Shown piece after piece: positions 12,484 to 25,643 of a stretch of 64,000 nucleotides of DNA. Source of the DNA: Solanum dulcamara. Taxonomy: Eukaryota > Streptophyta > Magnoliopsida > Solanales > Solanaceae. A program made the position numbers and the translations under genes. The stretch is taken from assembly GCF_947179165.1 (NCBI RefSeq), contig NC_077248.1, forward strand, positions 49,006,232 to 49,070,231, in the 5' to 3' direction. The notes under the pieces were generated by a model. That model was not told where the DNA came from and searched no databases. It was given only the letters and a program-made list of their open reading frames with translations. The first letter of the stretch is position 1; each line of letters opens with the position of its first letter.

Positions 12484-13330
12484 TCAAGGGAATTGAACTT
12501 TACCAGCTCAAGGATGTGGCTAAAATCTAGGACAACAAATGGGAGTAGAGTCATGGTGAATATATTGATCCATCTAAATAGGATTGTTCAAAAGTGAATT
12601 CTTAGACCACTTCATCCCTAGTGAACTAATAGAGGCGAAGGTGGAAGATTTTGTTAATCTAAAGAAAGAGAGGTTAACAGTGAAGGAATACAGTATTAAA
12701 TTTATTCAGTTGTCTAGATATGCTCTAGAGATGGTCCTAGATGTAAGGTCTAACATGAGAAAGTTCATCTTTAGTTTAGGCAAGCATGTGAAAAAACAGT
12801 GCTAGGCCACTTTGGTAATTTCAGACATGGATATTTCCACACTCATGGTTTATGCGAAATAGGTTGAGGAGGAGAAGAAGAATGATAGGGAGGAGCATCA
12901 TAACAAGAAAGAAAAGTCAGTGGGATATGAGCCTAACCACCAGAAGAATGATAATGGCAATAGGTCTTTCTTTTTAAAGAGGTATTCTTCTATGCACCAT
13001 CATTAGCAAGTGCACAACACCAAACAATTTTAATGGTCAGAGGTCGCAGGATAACCAGAACTTCAGAGCACAAGGTTCTTAGTCATAAGAAAGATAGATT
13101 GAGGTTTTTTTCGAAAGTTTCCTTGTGGTAAGGATTGTAGGCTCTATCTAGCGGAGTGTCGTGATGGAACTAGTGGTTCCTACAATTATGTTCATATGGT
13201 TCATAATATGAGAGACTTTTTGATGGAAAAGCAAGGTAATGGGGGAAATAGCGCCCAATCTTCTTCCGCAACACCATCTAGAAGGGTTGGCTAAAAGGGA
13301 ACTACTTTACGGACATGTGGAGGTTCAAAT
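12484..13330 (+). pseudogene. Element A gag remnant (N-terminally deleted)
   Basis: Translation starts inside the capsid region (LYQLKDVAK-like, 12500-12530). It continues through a kept capsid block at 12584-12805 with phrases such as FLDHFIPSELIEAK and SIKFIQLSRYA, which are characteristic of plant Ty3 gag. A charged linker follows. The zinc-knuckle area near 13120-13230 has lost most of its cysteines. Stops occur right after the capsid block and in the linker. Gag would normally form the retrotransposon particle; this copy cannot. Confidence 0.75.
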
Positions 13331-13389
13331 CATCTGTATGCCACTGGTAGTTACCAAGATTAGGAGAACATGCCAAACATTGTAACAGA

Positions 13390-15170
13390 TCCCAAACTTC
13401 ACATGTTTAAATTTGTCCTTTATGACTCCCTATATAGCTGTGAAGTTTGGGATACGTCTTAAATGACTTGTAGAGCCTTTTAGTGTTTCTACTCCTATTA
13501 GTGAGTCCATTCTTGCAAACAGAGTCTATAGAGATTGTACAATTTCTATACATCATAAAGACACCATAGCCGACTTTGTTGAGTTGGATATGGTAAATTT
13601 TGATATCATTTTAGGTATGGATTGGCTTTGTGTTTGATATGCCTCAATCGATTGTAGAACTCTAATTATTAAATTTTAGTTTTCAAATGATCCAATTATT
13701 GAGTGAAGGGTAGTCTAGCAGTTCCTAAGGATCATTTGTTTTCACACTTAAGGTCGAAAGTTAGTTTCCAAGGGGTTTATCTAGTACATTATATGGTTAA
13801 GGATGCTAATGTGAAGATACCATCCCTTATGTCAGTCCTAGTTGTGAAGAAGTTTCTAAAAGTCTTACTTGATGATCTACCTGGAGTCCCTCTCAATAGG
13901 GAGATAAACATTGGGATAGATGTCTTTCCCGGTAAACAACCTATCTCTATTTTTCTATATAGAATGGCTCTAGCTGAGTTGAAAGAGTTAAAAGAGTAAT
14001 TAAAATATCTTATTGACTAAGGTTTTATTAGATTGGGTGTCTCACCTTTGAGCACTCCCATTCTATTCGTGCGAATGGAAGATGGTTATCTTAGAATGTT
14101 TATTGTCTACCATTAGTTGAACAAGGTCCCCATAAAGAATAAGTACCCTCTTCCCAAAATCGATGACCTATTCAACAAACTTCAGGGTGCCACTTATTTC
14201 TCCAAAATAGACCTTAGATCATGCTATGAATAGTTCAAAGTGAGAGAAAGTGCCAGTCCGAATACATTTTTTTTCAGAACCCGTTATAGTCATTGTAGGT
14301 TTATTATTATGTCATTTGGTTTGATTAACACTCTTGTGATATTCATGGACATCATGAACAGAGTACTAGAAATGTTTGTTATATTTTTCATCGATAAAAT
14401 TTTCATCTACTCCAGAGATAAGGAAGAGCTTGCCAACCATCTTAAACTTATCCTCCAGACTCTCAAAGATAGGGAGTTATATGCTAAGTTTTCTAAGTAT
14501 GAGTTTTGGCTTGCATCAAAGGCATTCTTACTCCATGTTATACCTAGGGAAGGTATCTGTGTTGATTCGTAAAAGATTGAGGCAGTAAAAAAATGACACA
14601 TACCCACATTCTCGACTGACATACAAAGTTACTTGGGTTTGGCTGGTAACTACAGATGATTTATAGAGGAATCTCATCCATATCCTCTATATTGACTAAA
14701 TTAACCTAGAAGAATACTAACTTTCAATGGTCTGAAGTTTGTGAGAATAGGTTTCAGGAATTTAAAACTAGGTTGACTAGTGCTCTTGTGTTTTCCCTGC
14801 CTAAGGGAATAAATGGTTTTATTATTTACTTTGACGCATCCATAGTTGGGATTGGTTGTGTATTGATGCACAAAGGTAAAGTTATAGGTTATGCCTCTGG
14901 ACAACTTAAAATCTATGGAGGAATTACCCATCTCACAATCACGAATTGGCGGAGGTGGTATTCACTTTTAAGATATGACATCACTATCTATGGTGCATAT
15001 GTGTAGGTGTTTACTAATTTAAAAAGTCTTTAGTATGTCTTCAGTTAGAAAGCGTTACGCCTGAGGCAGAGGAGATGACTTGAGTTTTTCAAGGACTATG
15101 ATATGAGCATTCTTTATCATTCAGTTAAAGTTAATGTTGTTGTTGATGATCTTAGCAGTTGTCCATGAGG
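13390..15170 (+). pseudogene. Element A protease, reverse transcriptase and RNase H remnant
   Basis: The protease end is seen as DFVELDMVNFDIILGMDWL at 13571-13627. RT begins at DDLPGVPLN (about 13870). It shows the [13 protein letters not shown] block (about 14115), YFSKIDLRS (about 14200) and MSFGL (about 14310). The catalytic box reads FIDK at 14387-14398, where active enzymes have two aspartates (FIDD/YVDD), so the second metal ligand is lost. RNase H follows with FDASIVGIGCVLM at about 14830-14870 and a LEFFKDYDMSILYH block near 15090. Many in-frame stops are present. It lies between gag and integrase in normal gypsy order. Confidence 0.82.
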
Positions 15171-16852
15171 AGTACTGCTCATGTTGAGGAATAAAAGAAG
15201 GATTTGTCTAAGGAAGTGCATAGACTTGCACATTTTAGATTTCACCTTGTGGACTCATATAAGGGTGGTATCATTGTTCGGATTAGAGATGAGTCTTCAC
15301 TAGTTGTGAAAACGAGGGAAAAGCAAGATCAAGACCCTATTCTACAATAGTTGAAGGAAAATGTTCATAAATAGAAATTGATGGTTTTTCTAATGAAGGA
15401 GATGGTGTATTGAGGTATCAAAGTAAATTATGTTTCTCGAATGTTGATAGTTTTTGAGAGAGAATCATGGTAGAGGCCCATATTTTTAGATATTCATTTC
15501 ATCCTGGCTCTACCAAAATGTACCATGACTTGATAGAAGTCTAATGGTGGAATGGTATGCAGAGAGATATTGTATACTTTATTTCTAAGTGCCCAAATTG
15601 TCAACAAGTCAAGGTTGAATATATGCAAGAAGTGGGCTCATTTAGTCATCCGATCTATGATCACCCAAATAACATCATGTTATTTGGGAGATTGCGGTAA
15701 ACCATAATAAAGTTTATATTGATCATCCCCTATTTCAACTCTAGAAACATTATATTCTGAGCAACACTACAAGGTATTTGATTTAGTAGAGGATTGTTCC
15801 TGATTATACATTCGTGAGATAGTAAGACTTCATGCAATTCCCTTGTCTATCATCTCAGAAAGAGGTGCTTAATTCACTACTCAATTCTGGAAGTCATTCT
15901 AGAAAGGTTTAGACTCGAAGGTAAATCTTAGTACCTCTTTCCATTCTTAGATAGATAACCAGTCAGAGTGTATGAGTCAAACTCTAGAGGACATACTGAG
16001 AGCTCGTGTCATTGATTTTAATGGCAATTGGTATGATCACTTACCTCTTATAGAGTTTTCATGCAACAATAGTTTTCACTCAATTATTCATAAGGATCTG
16101 ATGAGACTCTTTATGGGTGGAGATATATATCACAAATTGGTTGGTTTGAAGTTGGTAAACCTAAGTTGATAGGTTCAGAATTGGTTCATCAGACTATGGA
16201 GAAGGTGAAAATCATCAAAAAGAGATTGAAAACCTTGCAAAGTCATTAAAAGAACTACACTGATGTTAGGAAAAGAGATTTAGAGTTTGAGGTAAATGAT
16301 TAAGAGTATTTGAAGGTTTAACCCATGAAGGGTGTTATGAGATTTTGGAAGAAAGGGAAGCTCTGTCCCAATTACATTGGTCCCTCTCAGATTTCAAAAA
16401 AGGTTGATAATGCAGCTTATGAATCAGAGCTACTGCCAGAGTTAGCGGTTGTTCATCTAGTAGTTCACATATCTATGCTCAAGAAGTGATTAGGAGACCC
16501 TTGTCTCATTATTCCTATAGAACCCATTGGTGTTAAAGATATCTTGTCTTATATTAAGATTCCAGTTTAGATTCTTGATCGTCAGATTTTCATGTTGAGG
16601 ATCAAAGAGGTCGCTTCAGTCAAACTCTTATAGAGGAATCAATTTGTTGAGGAGGCTACTTGGGAATCTAAAAAGGATATGAATGCTAGAGACCCTCACC
16701 TATTTATTCCTCCAAGTGTAAATATTGAAGTTAAAACTCCTTTTTCCTATTTTAGATTTAGTGTTTATTCGTGCACTTTTGTGTTTCAGATTGTGCATAC
16801 TATTCATGCCTTGTGTATTTTCCTAACTTGGACATCATTCGAGGAAAAATGA
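15170..16852 (+). pseudogene. Element A integrase remnant with C-terminal tail
   Basis: The zinc-binding HHCC region is visible at about 15480-15610 (HPGSTKMYHD, then CPNCQQVK). The catalytic core is partly kept: IISERGA (about 15850), FHS-IDNQSE (about 15940) and a frame at 15972-16169 with [13 protein letters not shown] and [12 protein letters not shown]. The tail (16260-16740) carries GVMRF, PNYIGP, ILDRQI and EEATWE motifs of the GPY/F and chromodomain-like end. Stops and frameshifts interrupt it. Integration order and position before the polypurine tract agree with pol of element A. Confidence 0.8.
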
Positions 16853-16869
16853 TCCCAAAGGAGAGATAT
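16853..16869 (+). other. Element A polypurine tract
   Basis: The purine-rich CCCAAAGGAGAGATAT directly precedes TGTAACACCC, the start of an LTR. Placement after the integrase tail supports the call. Confidence 0.65.
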
Positions 16870-18113
16870 TGTAACACCCTAAAATATTCTAACTTAGATC
16901 GGTCCAAAAGAACCCTAGAGAAAGTAAGATAATTCCTTCAAATATGTGAACCACGTACAATACCTACAAACCATAGGTGATGCTATGGGTCGTGGGTAGG
17001 GGCTTGTAATTTACTCCCTAACTTAGAAAAATTTAAGTCATTCTTCAACTTCCTATGAATGGATTCTACAGCATGTATGAGTTCCTACAAAACGTAAATG
17101 GTGCTCCTAAGAGAAGTTTAGAGACTCAGAATCTTCAAGTGTGTAGGATAAAAGGCTTTAAGGCCCGTAGAAGGGTCTATGACCCGAAAAATGTTCCACA
17201 GACCAAATTCCTGCATACCCAGCTCAGGCTCCTTCTTATGATCAGGGCTTATGACCCATAGAATGGTCCACATACTTTAGGAGTCTCGTAGGCCTAAATC
17301 CCTGAAATTTCAGCAATTCCCATAGCTCAAGCTAGTGTCTACCAGAGGGCTCATACGACCCACAGAGGCTTCTACGAATAATAGGAGGTACCCATAAATG
17401 GCTCTGTCTATTTTTTACGAAGGGTATTTTCATCTTTTTCCACCCTTTCAACGTCAAAACCTTGACGTTTTATGACTAAACTGAGTCCCTTATTAGTATC
17501 ATATGCTTCTAAAACTTAGAGCAAGGATTCAAAAGGAGAAAAAGATAGGGTTCAAGCGTCTTATTAAAAATTTTAAGTTTCACCTATAACATCGTTCGTC
17601 TTGGTATTTAAGGCTACTGACAGTGTTGGATTAAGTTCATCTTCATGCCCTACATCTAATTTTAATCATTATGAGGTCAAGTTAGGGCATAGTGTTTTTG
17701 AATGAGTTATGGTTCCTTTTGTCGAATTTTATGTATGTTTCATTGGGATTGTGATTATTCCTACAATTCTTATCATTAAATTGTTGTTCATACTTGCCTC
17801 CACATGAACCTTAATTTAATTATTATATTTCTTCTTATTATGCATTATTTTAGTTTAGGGAAGAGTAATTTCATGTCATGAGTAAAAGAAACTTTTGAGT
17901 TAACATGAGTGTCCCAAGTACATTGTACAATTATAATGCTTCGCATTACTGATTTTTTTCAATTATTTTTCCAAGTTTAAATGAGTTGAAATATTATACA
18001 TGACTATTATTTTGAGAATGAGTTTGAGCCAGTTATAGTTAAGTTCAATGAGACTTAAAGAGAAACCCTTTTGAGTATTTCACTCGTAGTTATTATATTA
18101 TCATTATTATATT
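16870..18113 (+). repeat. Element A 3' LTR, truncated
   Basis: It starts TGTAACACCC after the polypurine tract and holds the GACCCATAGAA-type imperfect repeats (17160-17400) usual in this LTR superfamily. No CATGACA end is reached: at about 18113 the sequence changes to family B LTR. It does not align well with the visible part of the 5' LTR of A, so the two may come from different insertions joined later. Confidence 0.6.
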
Positions 18114-20117
18114 AATTTTGGGAGTTTTTAGATATGGGGCCGCGTTCGCGAAGGCCTGAGGAATTGGTCTCCGCATTCGCGAGGTACGTTCCACATTCAT
18201 GGAGCCTGATGGCTTTTCCTTCCACCTTTGCGATGGCCCTGCCACTTTGGCAGAACTTTTAGGGCTTAGCCTCCGCATGCGTGAACCTTTTCCTCCATAT
18301 TTTTAGTGTGCATTTAACTTTTCTTTCAATTAAGACTAGTGACGCGAATAGCCCTGACCCCCATTTCCTTTTCTTCAATTTTGGGAATTACAAAGCTACA
18401 TTTTGGGTGATTCCAAGTGCATTGGGTTCATGGGAGTCATGGTTTTTTGTTGGAATGTTTAGGGGAGTGTGCAAGGCAATGGTTGAGGTAATTTCTACCC
18501 CAAATGGGCTGCCCTAGCTTAACTTTAAGCGTTAATCATGAAAATTACTGGTAGGCAAATTTCTCTCATTTTGGCATCAATTTTAGCCCTATTTTGGGGT
18601 ACAATCAATAATGCATTTAAAATCTTTTTACGGAGTCAATTTTGGGATTCCCATAGCAGGTCCCACAATCCCGTGTTAGACCCAATTTTTGGTCCATCTC
18701 AAAAAAATGTAATTTTAGTGTCAAAATATTTGTATTGACGAGTAATCAACATTTTGATAGCGTGGAGGCATTTAGAGTTTTTTTGGAGCAAACATATACT
18801 GGAAAGAAGACTTAGAGCGCGTATATTAGCTTCAAGGTAGGCTACGGTCTCCTTTTTTTAATTGAGCTTGATGAGCTAGTGTATAGTATAAATTTCTTGT
18901 GTTTTGGAATTTATGTGGAGGGTTAGGCTAGATTCTTAGTTTTTTATTTCTTTGTCCCAGATTGAGCCTTAGTCTAGGTTGCCTTTATGAGGATTCCAGT
19001 CTAGTTGGTAAGATTATTGATTATGTCTTAGTTTGGCCTTGATTATCCTATTTAGGTAGCTTGTTCGATGTTTGTGATGGTTGGAGAAATTATTCCTTAG
19101 AAGTGAGTTTGGGTTGACCATTAGTTGATGTAGCAATTGTTAGTGGGAATTTCTGAGAATTAGTGTCCTCCACTATTGTAACACCTATTTTGAAGCATTG
19201 GTATAGTTGTTTTAACCCAGTTAGGCTTGTGAATTACTGTTGGATCCCATTTTTGAATTTTGAGCTAGAATCCCCTATATTGTTTTTTGCTATTTGGCGG
19301 GGCTAGCTATATTTGTATTCTCGGGGTTGTATTTCTAGTTGGATCTAAAGGTAATGGTTGACTAGATGAGCACCTATTTTCTCATATCCTCTTCCTTATA
19401 ACTCAGTTAGGGTTGATTTCCTTTTAGGCCTTGTGGTTGAGTTAGAGGAGTAGATTTGAGCTTTAGACCTTGATTGGAGGTCGGTTGCATTTGTTAGCCC
19501 TGTTTTCATGCTCTAGAGGGTAAGGTGCTTATGGCGTCATTATTTTGTGATTGTGTGTACTTTTTGGATACTGGTGATGGAAATCATTGCATTGGATTCC
19601 TATTTTCTCACGGATGTAGTCGACCCAAGTGCATGCATTAGATCTTGGCATTGATTTGAGAAAGATGGGTTGTAACCCAAACTATTTTATACTAATTTTC
19701 TAAATAGAGGGCCGTAATACCATTATTACTACTATTTACAGTAGATTGGAGGCATCGAGGATGTGCTCATTTTATGATATTAGTTCAGTCGGAGAGAGTT
19801 CCCGATCCTTTCTATACGAATTTGACTATTTATCTTTGATCATCGTGACGGAGACAATTTTTGATGATTGGATATACAGATTGATACATATCTATATTGA
19901 TATAAGACCTAGATCAGGACTAAGCAAGTATATAGGGGCATTCTCGAGCCCCCCATAGCAATCCCAAAGAGGTGCATAGGTCCTACTTCCTGGTCGGAAC
20001 TGGGGTTGGTGTACATATTTTGGTATGGGGTACTTGGCATTAATAGAGCTACTATTTTACTGAATGACTTTTATTCATATATGCATTGCCTTTTACCAGC
20101 ATAGTTGTTTGTATGTC
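18114..20117 (+). repeat. Family B LTR (B-I), first part
   Basis: This aligns with the complete B LTR at 56719-60198 from roughly base 700 of that LTR onward; the first part is missing. Shared landmarks are the GCGTTCGCGAAGG-type block, TAAGACTAGTGACGCGAA, and GAGGCATCGAGGATG near 19750. It is broken at 20117 by element E and resumes at 24555. Confidence 0.75.
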
Positions 20118-23100
20118 TGTCACGACCCGAACTAGGGCTAAGCTGTAATAGAGAGATCAGGATGCGAGGGACCCCAACCAGTCCATCTTAGCATAAATTG
20201 CATTCATAAGGTAAGAAATATATAATAAATAAGCGGAAGTAATCAACTAAAGCAGATGGTACTAAGGGATAGCAACTCAATAGATGTCCAACCGGACTAC
20301 ATCATAACATCGCCTAAACATGCCTCTAGTCTAGTCTTTAATGGGGGCTTAGGACAAGATTCTAGCTCACCCTAATAATAGAAAAAATTCAAGTAACCAA
20401 CAAGAAAAAAAGTCATGACCTCGCTAGAATAAGGACTCACCAACTCCTTTGGGAATCTAGAGAAACTCTAGCCACGAATAGGTTGGTCATAAGTATCATC
20501 CGCCCCTATATTATGAGAAAATGTAGGAAAAAAATATGTCAGTACTTTGAATGTACTAAGTATGTGAGGTATGTATGAGCAAGTAAAGGAATGTAATCAA
20601 TATACCATAAAATGCATGACAATTCATAATGAGCATGAGTAAGCTTTAAATATTTATAAGAATATAAAACTCATGGTCAATGTATATCATAAACTTCATA
20701 ATAAACTCATTGCTTTAACATTTAACTTTTGTGGGATAAGACATTTAACCGACATCTAAGACTATGCGAGCTATAACATAGAATCTGATGGAACGCTCAT
20801 CGAGAAGGGGCAGGCCACCTTTATAGGGGCATACTCCGTCATGGCACTCAACTCAACTCAAAGGTGATATATGTGGATCCACTAGCTAAGCCATGAAGGA
20901 AAATCCTATGTGGGTAACATAGTTTGGAACTTTAGGTTGCTACTAGGATTCTCTTGGGTAACTAACTGCGTTATTGGACCGAACCCCAATTAGAAGTCCT
21001 CTCATTGCTTAGTTAATATCCCAATGGAAACTCATAGAATATGATCATAACATAATAGGAAAAAATAGTAACTTCCAATCAATCCATGTTTAAACATATT
21101 CAGAATAGCACATTCACTTAGTGATCCATAAGAATACATAACTTCGGTGAGAATTATACTTATCACCATCTTTAACATGATTGTGTGAGAATTAGACTTA
21201 TCATACAATAATAACTTCTTTGATATTAACTTTGATCATCATCATAACTTTCATCATAAAATCATAATCTCAACTTTAAATCATGAAAACTTTATTTAAA
21301 CATCAATGAACACATAACCTGTCCATCAAAATCATATTTAACTTCATAATCATAACTTGAAAATAGATTTATGCATGGGCATTCATAATTCATCTCAAAA
21401 TCATTCAATTTATATAAAAACATGCTTATAATGATCATTGATAACATCTACAAATGGAATTAAATCAGCCCAATGCAATTCATCAAAACTAGGGCTCATA
21501 ATCAATTATAAATTGAAGGAAATCTTGAGAAAACTTTGGGATAGGAATCCATTGGTGAAAATAGCCTATGAATAAATCCCCACATACCTTAATGGAATTC
21601 ATAAAGAGTTGAAGAAGAAACTTAAAGAAATCTGGAAACCTTAGCTTGAGCTTGGAGAAGAAACCTTGTGAGACTTTGTTCTTTCCTTAGAGAATATTAG
21701 GAGAAAGACTTGTGAATGAGGGAATATCTAAGAATTTGGTATTTATAGGCTTGAACCTAGACATAGTTATGTCTATATTCATTGAAACAAACTTGGGAAA
21801 TGATAAAATTACCCCTCATTTTGATGACTCATCCTGCAGGCTTTGGAAAAGGCCTAAAAATCAGGTCTCTGAAGTTTGCAAATAGGTCGTTTCTATGACT
21901 CATTCTTGATTCTATAAGTCAGAACAAGCACTCGTCCTGTAGGTCCCCAAACCTGCAAATTCTAAAGGTCTCTAAAGTTTGGTTATGAGTCATTCCTATG
22001 AGGCATAACAACATCTACGACTCATCCTATCAAGTCGTATACTTGACTTTGAGGGACTTCTAAACTCAGAAGTCTTTCTACGAGTTTTTTCAATGGGTCA
22101 TCGAGAAGATTATGGGTCGTAAACATGAATCTAAGAGTTTCCTTTGAGTTTGGTCATGATCAACTACTAAGGTTCACTCCACAACTCTTTCCTATGAGTT
22201 GTAGGACTTTCTTACAGTCAAACAAATGATCTCTAAATATTATATATACCATCTAGTTTGGGTTAAGGACTCCATCCTTTAGACCCCATCTCTTCAGTCA
22301 TGTCACGACCCAAACTAGGGCCAAAATATGACACAGCGATCAGAATGCGAGAGACCACAACCATAATCCATCTCAGCATACACCGCATCATAAGGTAAAG
22401 AAATATATTAAATTATGAGCGGAAGTAATCATCACAAGGAAATAGGACTAAGGGAAAACAACTCAACAGATGTCCAAATTAGACTACATCATAAGCCATC
22501 TAAACATGCCTCTAGTCTAGTATTTGATGGGAACTTAGGACAAACTCCTAGCTCACCCTAATAATAGAAAAAATTCAAGTAGCAACAAGAATAAAATTCA
22601 GTCCTCGATAGAATGAGGACTCACTAACTCTTTCAGAATCTAGGGCCACTCTATCCATGAATAGGATGATCAGAACGTCGTTCATCCCTACATTATGAGA
22701 CAATGTAGGCAAAATATGCATTAGTACATTTGAATGTATTAAGTAGGTGAGGTATGCATGAATAATTAAAGGAACATAATAAATATTCCATAACATGCAT
22801 GACCATTCATAATGACCATGAGTAAGCTTTAAACATTTGAAAACATATGAAACTCATGGTCAATGCGTATCATAAACTTCGTCATAAACTCAAATCTTTA
22901 ACATTTAACTTATGAAGGATAAGATATTTAACTGACATCTAAGACTACATGAGGTATTTCATGGAATCTAATAGAACCCTCATCGAGAAGGGAGAGGCTG
23001 CCTTGCCAGGGTATATTCCGACATGGTACTCAACTCAACTCAAAGGTGCTATATGTGGATCTATTAGCTAAGTCATAAAGTCAAATCCTATGTGGGCAAC

Positions 23101-24549
23101 ATAGTTTGGGATTTTAAGTTGCTACTAGGATTCCTTTGGATATCTCACTGCGATACCAGACCAAACCCCACCTATAAGCCCTCTCGGTACTTAGTCAATA
23201 TCCCAACAAAAACTCATAAAATATGATCATAACATAATAGGGAAAGATAGTAACTGCCTATCAATCCATCTTTAAACATATTAGGAATAGCTCACTAACT
23301 TAGTGATCCATAAGAATCCATAATTTTGGTGAGAATTATACTTATCACTATCTTTAACATGATTGTGTGAGAATAGGACTTATCATGCCATAAAAACATC
23401 TTTGATCTTAAGTTTGATCCTCATCATAACATTCATCATAAAATCATAATATCAACTTTAAATAATGAAAACTTTCTTTAAACATCATTGAACTCATAAT
23501 CTATTCATGAAAATCATCTTTAACTTCATAATCATAACTTGAAAATAGCTTAATACATGGGCATCCATAATTAATCTCAAAATCATGCAACTCATATGAA
23601 AACATGATTATAATGATCATTAATAATACCTAAAAATAGAATTAAATAAGTTCAATGCAATTCATCAAAACTAGGGTTCATAATCAATTTTAAATTAAAG
23701 GAAATCTTAGGAAAACTTTGGCACTCCATGGGTGAAAAGGGACTATAAATCAATTCCCATATACCTTGATGAAATTCACAAAGAGTTGAAGAATAACCTT
23801 AAAGAAATCTGAAAACCCTAGCTTGAGCTTGGAGAAGAAACCTTCAGAGACTTTGTTCTTGCGTTAGAGAATTTTAGGAGAATGACTTCTTAATGAGGGA
23901 ATTTCAAAGAATCGGATATTTATAGGCTTGAACCTAGCCATAGTTTTGTCTAGGTTCATTGAACCAAACTTGGGAAATGACTAAAGTACCCCTCATTAAA
24001 TTTGAAACTTAACCCTACGAGACCCTTTCTATGAGTCGTAGAAGAAATGATGAGACATCAAAATGACTCGTCCTACAGGCTTTGAAAAAGGCCTAAAAAT
24101 TAGGTCTCTGAAATTTGCAAATGGGTCATTTCTACGACTCATTCTTGAGTCTACGAGTTAGAACAAGCACTCATCCTCCAGGCCCCCAAACCTACAAATT
24201 CTAAGGGTCTATGAAGTTTGGTTATGAGTCATTCCTAAGACTCGTAACAACTTCTACGACTTTTCCTATCAAGTTGTAGACTTGACATTGAGAGACTTTT
24301 GAAACTTAGCCTCAGAACTCTTCTTACAAGTTGTGACTACGGGTCATCGAGAAGATTACGGGTCATAAACATGAGTTATAAGACCTTTCTTTGAGTTTGT
24401 TCATGATCAACTACTAAGGTTCACTCTATGACTCGTTCCTACGAGTCATAGGAGTGTCTACAAGTCATAGTATGACTCGTAAGGCTGAAGTCAATCAAAA
24501 TTTTAAGAATTTTTTTGGGTTCCAACTCTCCAACTTTTGGGGTCTTACA
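20118..24549 (-). mobile_element. E: two LTR-like units in tandem with target-site duplication
   Basis: Two direct copies (20118 to about 22222, and 22301-24549), both opening TGTCACGACC on the plus strand, sit back to back with only ~78 unmatched bases between them. The outer edges are flanked by ATGTC (20113-20117 and 24550-24554), so the whole unit behaves as one insertion. No primer-binding site, gag or pol lies between the copies. The right edge reads GGGGTCTTACA, the complement of a TGTAAGACCCC LTR start, giving minus orientation. The B LTRs near 52760 and 59270 show the unoccupied site. Confidence 0.85.
22301..24549 (-). repeat. E, right LTR-like unit
   Basis: This is the longer of the two units. 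Compared with the left one it has about 60 additional bases near 24000-24075. It contains many short GACTCGT/ACGAGTC motifs between about 24000 and 24490, including a perfect 11-bp stem with a 4-base loop at 24426-24451. Confidence 0.8.
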
Positions 24550-24554
24550 ATGTC

Positions 24555-25439
24555 TTATAATCTTATCTATTTGTGAGTGAACTTTCTGGGCGCACAGGGG
24601 CTCGGGAGGTATTGTATGTCTATTTGCAAACTTGTGGCAGTATAAAGGGTGGTCTCTTCTGTAAAGGTAGTTACTGCCCTTGTTCTTATTATTTAACCTT
24701 TTGTGTAGGGTTTAGTTGATGTGGTCCTTTGTGCCTTTATGTTATATATGTGTATACTTTTGATTGTAGTTTTTCACTTAGTTGTCCTCCTTCATAGTGT
24801 GTTTTCACGTTTAGGTTCTGGGCTGGTACCATCAGGTACGGCCTTTGATTCCTTGCTTGTTTCCTATCTTCTTCCTTCCTTGTCTCAGATGTTTCTTTTT
24901 GTAGGCTTTTTTATTATTCTTGTTAGTTACTTATGATAAATACTCCTTGCTTACATGTTCTTTATACTTACTTTATATTTGGAGCTCAGTCGACCAATGC
25001 TTGTTGAGTGCCACTAGTACTTCTGCACCCTGCATATCATAGTACAGATTTACTTTGCTGATTTGGATATCGTACGGAGCATCTCTTAGATTTGGAGACT
25101 TGGGTGAGCTCTTAGCCTTTAGAGTTGCCTACCTCCCTCTATTTTATCTTGGACTAGTCTTTATTTTATATTCACAGACAGTCTATATTACTATTATTAT
25201 TATTGTATCTGTATAAACCTTGTACTTTCTTATTTGGTGTAGATTAATATCAGGTCTTGGAGGTTATCTTGTTTTATTGTTCTTATTCTTCTTTTCTTAT
25301 TCTTCTTATTATTATTATTTGCTTCTTTCCTTCTACTTGTAGTAGTCCATTACCTATGGTTCTAAACTATGGGGTTAGGCTTACCTACTGGTGGGTTGAT
25401 AGTAGGTGCCGTCATGACCTAAGAAATTAGGTCATGAAT
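24555..25439 (+). repeat. Family B LTR (B-I), second part
   Basis: Continuation of the LTR after E. It runs through an ATT-rich stretch (25186-25320) to the end AGGTCATGAAT at 25439, which corresponds to GTGACA-type LTR ends elsewhere. The primer-binding site follows. Confidence 0.78.
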
Positions 25440-25442
25440 GAG

Positions 25443-25454
25443 TGATATCAGAGC
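25443..25454 (+). other. B-I primer-binding site
   Basis: TGATATCAGAGC has one mismatch to the initiator-tRNA-Met site TGGTATCAGAGC. It lies three bases after the LTR end, confirming plus orientation for family B. Confidence 0.8.
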
Positions 25455-25643
25455 TTAGGTTCACCGATATCATTGATATAAGAGTAAGTGCGTAGTAGAG
25501 TCCTATCGAACGGTGCGGAGATGTTCATATCCTTTCTTCGGGAGGCTATCGGGCATTTTAGGGAAATTCATTCTTGATTCCTTATCGTGAGAAATTTTTT
25601 TGATCAACCTCTAAATACTTTCTTAGAATTCATTCCTCCTTAG

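Noticed and set aside
18281..18738. Consecutive small plus-strand frames
   Set aside because: They fall in a family B LTR that aligns with non-coding LTR copies. No domain is seen.
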